Source: Protea cynaroides
Lineage: Eukaryota; Streptophyta; Magnoliopsida; Proteales; Proteaceae
Reading direction: 5' to 3'
Length of the DNA: 64,000 nucleotides
Assembly: GCA_028583415.1 (NCBI GenBank)
Contig: CM053274.1
Location: forward strand, 90,341,549 to 90,405,548
The translations under genes were made by a program, and so were the position numbers. The notes under the pieces were generated by a model. The model made no database searches. It was given only the letters and a program-made list of their open reading frames with translations, and was not told the DNA's origin. Below, piece after piece: positions 56,640 to 64,000 of the stretch. The number at the start of each line of letters is the position of its first letter. Position 1 is the stretch's first letter.

Positions 56640-58960
56640 TTTTCAGTATATAATCTAGAACTAGCTCAAGGCTATGCTAGATCAGGCCCTTCAGTGCCTT
56701 CAGGGTGAATTTCTTCCCATCGTCCGACTCTTTGAATTGGAAGACCGCTTACTCCATAGCCTCCTTCAGCCAAGTGGCCACAAGATCCTCAAGCTTCTAA
56801 AGATCATCCTCGGCCTTCATCACCTCAGCTCGGGTCTGCCCTGTCTCCTCTCGAGCATGCTTCGATTTAGTACGAAATTGTTCCAACTCGGCCTAGACTT
56901 TCATCTCCTCCTAAGTCTCCTTTACCTTGTTTGAGGCCTCCGTCAACTTCTACGGACTTTCTTTCTGAAGCTCGTTAGCATAGACTCAAGCCCTTTTGCA
57001 AGCTCTTGCCAAAGACCTTGAAGGAATTTTTGAAGGCCTTTGCCTGAGTCTAGCCCTCGGCTATCTTAGCCTTCAGCACTTTAGCTTCGGCTAGTAGATT
57101 AATCAATTATTGGCCTTGCTCCTTAACTATCTTTGTAGCTTGAGTTCAAGCCTCGGAGGACTCATCATGAACTGACCTCAAGCTCCCGTATTTCGTCCAG
57201 ATAATTAATACGAGGGCAAGACTGCACAAGAAAGGAGATCAGTTTGATTACAAAACAAAAAAGCATAAGCAAAATATGTGCAATAGAAACTCACATAAAC
57301 AAGATTAGAGAAGAGATTGTGCTCTAAGTCCTTCTCTTCTAGGCCAAGGATGCGGTTGATATCTGAAAGGAGACAGGCCCCAGTAACCAAGGCGTGGGCA
57401 TCCTTACCAATGTCGATGACAAAGTCATTTTCGGTCAAGTCCCACTCCGAGACAAACTTAATAGCCTCCACATCATCTGTCTTCTTCTTTCCCTTGTCTC
57501 GTTTACCCATTGTTTTCGAGATAAGGGAGGATCCCTTGTAGGCTTTGGTACATCCGATCGAATGTTCTTAGTAGGCAGAACACCCTTAGGAGTGCCCACT
57601 GGTTTTTCAAAATCGTCGATCGAGTGTCCTTGTTAGCGTCTTTTGGGTCTCTCCACCCTAGTGGAACCTCCTTCAGGATATCCTTCAAAATCTGAGGAGA
57701 AAGAAAGTCTAATATCTTACCATCCTCTGTAAATTCCTTGCGTCACGCCCTATCCTCTTTGGGCTCAAAACCTAGGAAGATCCTCTAGCAATGGTCAAAC
57801 TCGAGCCTTAGCAATTCGAACCATTTAAAGAGACTAAGGCTCACTCCCTTGTCAATAGGAGGCCCCGAACTGGTGCCCTTCTCAGTCGACTTCAGGGTCA
57901 ACACCGCTGGGATGATGGCTCCCGTATGCGGAATGTCGGTTCTCCTTAGTAAATAGCTCCAGCAGATTGGCCTTAGTAACTTCCACTGCAAAGCAAAGAA
58001 TCAGTCATTTCAACTCGAAAGAAAAAACGAAGGAGTGATCACTTAGAGTAAAAGCTCACTGAGCCTATAAGACTTAAGAAATTTGGCTTTTTCAGATGGG
58101 GGTAGTTCACTAGTGTCCCCAGGTGCATAAGGCTAGTAGCCGCTTCTTCCTCAGTAGACAGCTTCGTCTACACCTTATCTGAGATGCCAATGGTATGCCT
58201 TACATATTGAATAAGGGCAACATCCATACTGCCCTCCCGAACTGATGCAAAGAAAAACCTTTGCTTTCATTTGTGGAAGGAAGAGAGTAGCCCCTTGACA
58301 ACCGATAGACAAGTGCTAGGTTGGTGGTTGAAATAGTAAAAGCAAATCTAAACCTTCAAGTCAGTCCCAAGCTTCTTCTACTTCACACCATTAATCACTA
58401 AGAGCTCTCAGAAAAGATTCACAATCGGGTACTGACCGATTTCAATGGAGAAGATTATAAATACCATTATTCACCCCCATCTGTTCAAGGTGAGCTGGGC
58501 CATAGCTCTTTGGTAGTACCCAAGGATATCTACGATCATCAGATGAATGAGAATCTAAAGCCAGCCATGAACTTATCTTCATACACCACCATCTCGAAGT
58601 GAATCACATTTCAAGCCTTCTTAACAGGGGCCTAATCCTTACCGATTTCAAGATTTGGTACGATGTCCTAAAAGCTTTAAGCACAACCTTGGCTACCGTG
58701 CTCATTAAATACAAGGACATCCAACTATCAAAAAACTCACAAGTAGCAGAAGCCAGGCCGGTGAACCCAAAGTTGAAGTTTCACCAGTACTCCTCTCAAT
58801 GGCAACCCGAGAGCCTTGCAAACCACTAGTAGCCTGAGAACTCTTCTGGGTCCCTACCGGCCTAGGCCTCTTCGGGGCTTTGACCCTCTCGACGCCCTTA
58901 CACAACTTTTAGCCCAGAGCCACTTTCAATGGAAGGTTCAGAAGGATTATATCCCGTGCC
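56640..58960 (-). pseudogene. Tat-type gag-like gene (PF04195-like, 'putative gypsy type transposon'), inverted
   Basis: Read on the minus strand from about 58960 (MGHG): a low-complexity start (RGSKPRRGLGR), then the conserved plant domain with YEDKFMAGFRF (58580), ILGYYQRAMAQL (58520), KVQICFYYFNHQPST (58330) and KQRFFFASVREGSMDVALIQ (58255-58200). Next come DDVEAIKFVSEWDLTENDF (57470-57420), a charged region and a coiled-coil-like tail down to 56640. Stops and frameshifts are frequent. It opposes the flanking LTRs. Confidence 0.75.
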
Positions 58961-59525
58961 CCATTTTAGGCCCTCAACCTTCATAAACAACTCTATATGA
59001 TGGAAAGAAAGGAAAGGCTTACTGATTAAAGGACGAACAGAGAAAGCTTGTGAAAGTTAGAGAATACGCCCAAGGCATCGGTAGAGAAATCTGGAATGTA
59101 GAGAAATTTTGACAGAGTAACAATTATGCAGAAAGAAGATGAATAAAATGAACCTCCACTCCTTCCTCAATGGCTAGGACTCTTCGACTCATCCCTAGCC
59201 TCAGACATGTGGCTCTATCCGAGAGGCCATAGATCATGCCAGCTCAAGACCCTAATATTTTAAAAGGTTCATTGCTTCAAAATCCTCCCACCTCGGACAT
59301 GTGGCATGATCGGAGAGACCATAAGTAAAGAAGAACCATGATGATTGTAGTCGTCATTCGCTTCAAACCGTACCCCTGCATCGCCACGTAGAGGCACCCG
59401 ACTAGTTTAAAAGTCTTGTCAGAACAAAGTTGCAGTGATGATAATCCTACGACGCCTTGGATCTTGTCACTAACAGTGGTACGTGGCAATCCTTCATAAG
59501 CTACACAAACTTGAAGCCTCGACAT
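58615..59525 (-). repeat. Right arm of the inverted repeat
   Basis: Complement of 53500-54440 with clear divergence (scattered substitutions and small indels), so the two arms are different copies of the same Tat region rather than a single molecule read twice. Confidence 0.8.
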
Positions 59526-59855
59526 CCCTTGCGAACGAAACATGTGGCAAAACTAAATCGGTTGCAACTCTATCTCATTTAATAAAGCTGGGATATCCAG
59601 GATCATAGAGATATCTTGGTATATTTCGCAGATACATTGAAGATAGTATTATCAGATATTTTTTTGACCCATTGGTGGTTCACGAAAAAAAACAAGAGGA
59701 CCCAAGTGGGCAAGTTTGGTAACTCCACGTCATATGGAAGCTAGCTTCAATCATCCACAAGTCGGCAGGTTCCGACCTACCTCGCTTGGCCAAAAGCATA
59801 ACCAAAGGCATCGTTGCTCCTTCGGCCCTTACATACTCAAATAGCAAGGGGCAAC
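59526..59855 (+). other. Tat-like 3' untranslated region
   Basis: Plus-strand sequence leading to the purine tract AGCAAGGGGCAAC at the LTR. No coding signal. Confidence 0.55.
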
Positions 59856-60544
59856 TGATAGGAGAATAATGAACCTAACAACTAGAGGAGGACACACGTC
59901 CAGTACAAGTCCTAAATTAGGGAAAGACACGTGTCAAGCCATTTGTCAGCTCGTTATAATTGACACCTCACATGTCAGTTATGTGGAAGAATCATCCACA
60001 TGTTCTTGGAGTATAAGTGCGAATCTGCCCCAATCGAGGATGATCCCCTTGATCTTGTTCACATGCTAGCTCTCGAGATTACCAACGAGTTAAAATCTTG
60101 GAACCACTTAAGGAAGTCACTCGTCAGAAGATCGTCATCTGATGGCTATGAAGCTCACCTACCTACGTCCGATCCCTATTTCTAAGGGATAGAATCGTGG
60201 TTCTGCATACTTTCCTCATCCAACCACCACGATAGCTAATGGTTGGTGGCGTAGGACTCAGAATATACATAAGATCATCGGCAATCATGTAGATTGTGCA
60301 TAGATCCATGCCACTCCCTGCCCCTCTATAAATAGAGCCCATTTTGAAGTTAACTAGATCGAACTTTTTACACTCAAGCTCTCTCCCTGTCATACTGCTA
60401 AACCCCATCTCTACAGGAGCTCGTATTTCTTCTATACAAAGCTCCAACTGCTTGTTATCGATTCAGACTTAGGCATCAGAGGGGCTACAGGGTTTTCGAA
60501 CCTGCTCTAACTACCTGATTTGCTTCCTTTTACAAGTGTTATCA
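59856..60544 (+). repeat. 3' LTR of the Tat-like element
   Basis: Begins TGATAGGAGAATAATG, ends GTTATCA, with TATAAATA at 60327-60334. It aligns with 52793-53453. Confidence 0.85.
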
Positions 60545-60868
60545 TCTTGGAAATCGCAATTCACGACTCGCTCAGTTTCCTCGCATTCTTGGGCTTCTTA
60601 CCCTGATTTTGTTTTAAGGGATGGTGGGTGGGAGGCATCATGCGGATGGGAGGTCTAGGGGAGGCATAGTTTTTTGCTTTTGTCTATGGTTTTTCCATTG
60701 ATGGGATTATTCCTCCGTTGATGTCCTGTGTTTTTTTATTTCTGATTCTGTAGTTTTCTGGGTTGTTCCAAACTATATACATACATTTCATTCTTTTTTA
60801 TCCATTTTTAATATAATCTTCTTGCTAATCCTTAACACACGCACACACACACACATGCACACGCCACA

Positions 60869-60928
<60 letters not shown>

Positions 60929-61519
60929 CACAAGTGCACACTGTGTACTTCTTTTTCCTAATTATTCATATTTAATGAGCCTAAAATATAATGATATATA
61001 GAGAATTAAAATAGTATAGATGAAGTGAAGAGGTGCGTCTATTGTGTTGTGTGATCGACATATTTCTCTTTGACAATATAACTTAATATACACACAAACA
61101 ACCCACCAATGGTGGACGACGGGTGGAGGCGATACATCAAAGATTCACCATCTGGCCTAGGTCTGACCCTCTCTGTTGTTTGATTCTGATTCATTGTAGC
61201 GCAAGTCTCCCAACCAGCAAATCCATCTAGATTTGAACGGCAACATTACTCGTTAATCCTCATCATGAACTTTTCATTTCATTGTTCAATACGATTTTTC
61301 TTACAAAATTAACATAAATTTTGTAAGTGAGAGCTAATTTGCTAGAGTCGGTTTATTTTCCATTGTTCTATAATTCCTATTTAAAACATAGGTTTATTGG
61401 ATTCTATTTGGCCACAATCCAGATCTAGAGGACTAGATGTGGGTGCACTATCCCTTGCTTTGCCTCCTCTCCCAAAGGGGCTTGCGAGAGGGGTATAGTG
61501 GGAATGATACCCATAATTC
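60545..61519. other. Intergenic sequence with CA and GA microsatellites
   Basis: (CA)n at 60837-60857 and (GA)n at 60871-60921. No gene or element recognised in the rest. Confidence 0.6.
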
Positions 61520-61529
61520 AGGGAAAAAA

Positions 61530-61676
61530 TCCTCTGTAGTGAGGCCACCCATATATTGAGGATCTTACCCACTCAATGTGGATCGACATGTTTCCCAAGG
61601 CAATCAAAGTGTATCGGGATATATGTCGATCAACTTTGAGTGGATGAGATCCTCACTACAGCTCACTACAGGGGAT
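61530..61676. repeat. Fold-back (hairpin) element
   Basis: The 31-base arm 61560-61590 (GGATCTTACCCACTCAATGT...) pairs with 61622-61652 with a few mismatches around a 31-base loop. Outer arms CCTCTGTAGTGAGG (61531-61544) and CTCACTACAGGGG (61662-61674) extend the stem. No target duplication seen; may be a small MITE or a fold-back remnant. Confidence 0.6.
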
Positions 61677-61761
61677 CCTCACTGTAGAAGATCCCAGTCC
61701 CATAATTCATATTTGTAATAAGATTGGGTTTTTGTTACTGACATCGATTTGGTATCAACAG

Positions 61762-62030
61762 TTATTGAAATTGACAATCGGTGTTTGAATCGTGCAAAAA
61801 CCCAAATAACAATACATGAAAAAGAATCAATGTCATCAATGGCACATAATCATTGTTTACCAAACAAATTGTCAGAATTAGAGATCGAGTCTGGCATTTA
61901 CATTGGTACGATAACACCCACGGAGTTGTATGAGCCATGCGGATCCTCACAACCCCACTCATCGGATGTAGAAGCTAAAAAAAGTGCAACAGTTGAGCAT
62001 GCTGCATGGTGCATGCTTAAATTTCCGAGG
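61762..62030 (+). other. Candidate exon or gene fragment, weak dsRBD-like C-terminus
   Basis: An open frame runs from a possible splice acceptor (ATCAACAG, ending 61761) to a possible donor (CCGAG/GTGACT, 62030). The end of the reading, LYEPCGSSQPHSSDVEAKKS followed by ATVEHAAWCMLKF, has the spacing of the last strand and helix of a double-stranded RNA binding domain. The first strand motifs are poor. It could be chance or a gene relic; I do not assign a function. Confidence 0.25.
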
Positions 62031-62600
62031 TGACTGGGGTTTATGGTTTTATTCTCTTGGAAGTTCCCATTTAATTAAGGTTTTATTCCCTTGGAAATTG
62101 AAACCAATCCTTGGGTTAGACTAATGATCTAAAGAGGATCGTTTAACCCTAACGAGAGCATGAAACATTGAACGTTTCTTATCACAACTTTTGTTGGTAG
62201 CAGAAGTATTTACTGGTTCAGAAGTAGCTTTCAAGAAAATCCATTTGATGTTGAAGCTCTTAATTAATCCTATGAAATAGTGGGGATTTACTAAATAATT
62301 CAGAAAGAAAAGTTAAAAGAATCTAATGTGATTCTCAAATGAAAACATATTTTAGACCTCTCATAATGACTAAACAACTGTAGAATCATTGAGACAATGT
62401 TGCCTCAAAATTCTTAAAGTAGTTGTGATTGATTGCAACATTGAATACTTTAACATTATTTAGGACATGTAATTTTTAATTTATTTGAAAATGTAGGGAC
62501 CACCGGACCATCACTGAATTATATTATTTATATAGCTAGAAAGAATGGTAGGGACATATATCATATAATGCATTGAGTTTGTTTTTACAGGTTAAAGGGT

Positions 62601-62640
<40 letters not shown>

Positions 62641-63185
62641 TGAGCGCCGGACAAACGGGACAAGTGATTGGCCAACAGTATATTTTATTTATTTCAAAGC
62701 AAAGAAACTAAAAAAGAGGAGCAAATAGTAGATCGAGAAAGAGAAGAAGATATCACCTACCCGAGCTGAAAACCTGAAACACAATAGGGTTTCATACAGA
62801 TTGAGATAAGTATATAAACTGAAACATGTAATAATAGATCGATGGAAATGTAGAGACATTGTAGTTACCGATGTTCCTTGTTACAAGTCGACTAATGGCA
62901 ATGTTGAAGGTGGCATTTTTATTAATTTGATGCATTTTTCTGTTGGGAGGTTCTACTGTTGACTATGTCGAAGGTGGAACTTTTTCTATTTTGATGTAAT
63001 ATTTTTGATTTTTTATAATTAGAAGGTTTCGCAATGGCAATACGGAAGGTGAATCTTCTAATATTTTGATGTACTTTGTCTCGCCTAAAATGCCCAATCG
63101 TTAATCTTGGATGTTTTTTCTTTTCTTTCTTATATACTTCGCTGACCAATAAAAAAAAGATACATACATCATTCTTTGTTGGCAC
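62031..63185. other. AT-rich intergenic sequence
   Basis: Apart from the GA run at 62603-62637 I see nothing. The 62922-63060 stretch repeats GAAGGTG(G/A)(C/A)(A/T)TTTT and ATTTTGATG motifs at about 63- to 70-base spacing, a weak tandem structure. Confidence 0.45.
62603..62637. repeat. (GA)n microsatellite
   Basis: About sixteen GA units followed by GGGG. Confidence 0.9.
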
Positions 63186-63344
63186 TCTCCATGTAATCGA
63201 CCGGGTTACATGTAGACATTATCACTGGGTCTTTAAGTCGACATTGGATCTTTAACATCTCGTCCCCTTAAATATCAAATTACGCCCTAGTACTAGACGC
63301 ATGGTCCGGATGCGAGGTGACAATCGATTACATGGAGACCAACC
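63186..63344. repeat. Short inverted-repeat element
   Basis: Ends CTCCATGTAATCGA (63186) and its complement CGATTACATGGAG (63330-63342). The 12-mer TTCTTTGTTGGC flanks it on both sides (63172 and 63349). Just right of it is a perfect palindrome with 12-base arms TCTAGTTGTAAC/GTTACAACTAGA (63363-63393). Confidence 0.5.
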
Positions 63345-63523
63345 CTTCTTTGTTGGCCTTGTCTAGTTGTAACTGACCTGGTTACAACTAGACATTACCG
63401 AAATAAAGGTCGTCAGATGCTTACATTAATCCACCTTGAAATACCAAATATATCCCCTATATTTATATGATTCGGTGGTAAACCAACCATCATTCCATGC
63501 AACCAACTCAGTCACATTCAAAC

Positions 63524-63768
63524 TATGGATTTAATTCACAGTTATCGGAATGGGTATCAGTATTGGGTACGAGTATCGGCCAATATGGAACAGGTGTCGG
63601 CCAGCCGTATACTAATGTGGCATACCTTTGGTATCGGCCAGGTATCAATCACTTGTCAGTCAATATCAGCCAATATCAGTCAGGTTTCGATTCCTATACT
63701 GATTCAGATTCCTATACTGATTCAGATATCAGTCAAGTATCTGATATGGAATGGTACCTAAAACCATG
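63524..63768. mobile_element. MITE-like element with GTATCGGCC sub-repeats
   Basis: Ends TATGGATTTAA and complement of CTAAAACCATG are imperfect inverted repeats. The flanks ATTCAAAC (63516-63523) and ATTCAGAC (63769-63776) form an 8-base target duplication with one mismatch. The interior is built of TATCGGCCA/TATCAGTCA units, including an 18-base tandem pair near 63690-63726. The frame across it is a by-product of these repeats. Confidence 0.5.
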
Positions 63769-63776
63769 ATTCAGAC

Positions 63777-64000
63777 GCACCTTACTTTGTTATATTAAAA
63801 TTAGGGTTTGAGCGTTCAATGATTTTGAGACGGGCGTGCTTCAGAAAAAGAACATCTTGAGGCTTCTGTGCTTCTGTGCTCCATTGGGATTGATTCAACC
63901 CACTTTAACAATGGCATGCACAGGCTTGAGTTTTAGGACCGACCCACTAAGCTATCTTGACTTTTGTAGAGATTTTCTGGTTGGTAGATCATGATTCGTC
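63777..64000. other. Window end, nothing recognised
   Basis: No coding or repeat signal was found in this stretch. Confidence 0.5.

Larger units (their letters stand above)
52793..60544 (+). mobile_element. Tat-like Gypsy LTR element with inverted interior
   Basis: LTRs at 52793-53453 and 59856-60544 are in the same orientation (GATAGGGGAATAATGAAC / TGATAGGAGAATAATGAAC) and a purine-rich CAAGGGGCAAC precedes the right LTR, so the frame is a plus-strand element. Inside, a minus-strand gag-like region (56640-58960) and inverted arms (53500-54440 against 58615-59525) show a rearranged interior. No RT or integrase is present. I find no convincing target duplication. Confidence 0.78.

Noticed and set aside
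63497..63769. 90-codon open frame read as a small gene
   Set aside because: It coincides with a MITE-like element built of TATCGGCCA repeats; the amino-acid pattern follows the DNA repeats.
1..64000. CRISPR arrays, bacterial operons, riboswitches, tRNA or rRNA genes
   Set aside because: Searched by eye for regular spacers, cloverleaf-like T and anticodon arms and rRNA landmarks; none seen. The tRNA-like TGGTATCAGAGC motifs are retroelement primer sites.

Overview
This is nuclear DNA of a flowering plant. The evidence is dense nesting of plant-type LTR retrotransposons (Copia, Ty3/Gypsy, Tat-like, a TRIM), plant LINEs of the L1 and RTE types, hAT- and Mutator-like MITEs, many GA/AAT microsatellites, and a recognisable MIR156 microRNA locus. 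I cannot place the species. No intact protein-coding gene is visible: almost every coding stretch is a transposon remnant with stops, frameshifts or deletions.

Layout. (1) 1-18134 is a five-element nest. A short non-autonomous LTR element A (remnants at 14921-15933 and 18117-18134, minus) was hit in its left LTR by Copia B (plus, 1-14920, 5' end outside the window) and in its right LTR by a 2.2 kb solo LTR (15934-18111). Copia B was hit in gag by Copia C (minus, 1187-6344, target duplication TCTAC) and in its 3' LTR by Gypsy D (plus, 9399-14775, target duplication GTTTC). (2) 18135-25519 is a Gypsy reverse transcriptase fragment (G) flanked by 350-base direct repeats and broken by a 138-base Mutator-like MITE and by Copia F (minus, 19500-24462). 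(3) 25520-40210 is an L1-type LINE on the plus strand, torn apart by an RTE LINE fragment (minus), a second L1 LINE (minus, which carries a hAT-like element that itself carries a tandem TRIM), a Copia F-like LTR fragment, a 2.3 kb Copia solo LTR, a second RTE fragment and a duplicated LINE tail. (4) 40210-47540 is comparatively transposon-poor. It holds MITEs, microsatellites, an RTE tail and the MIR156 locus on the minus strand: one well-formed hairpin near 45.2 kb and a second, decayed tandem copy near 45.5 kb whose star arm has become a GA microsatellite. (5) 47545-50000 is Copia H, with perfect 5-base target duplications but only gag and a protease stub left inside. (6) 52793-60544 is a Tat-like LTR element whose interior is largely an inverted (minus-strand) copy of the gag-like region, with long inverted arms around a homopolymer-rich stretch (55.06-55.75 kb) that looks like poor-quality sequence. 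(7) 60545-64000 has microsatellites, a fold-back element, two MITE-like elements and one weak candidate exon.

The elements do not form a pathway; the window mainly records successive insertions. The feature most likely to be functional is MIR156, the regulator of SPL transcription factors and the juvenile-to-adult phase change.
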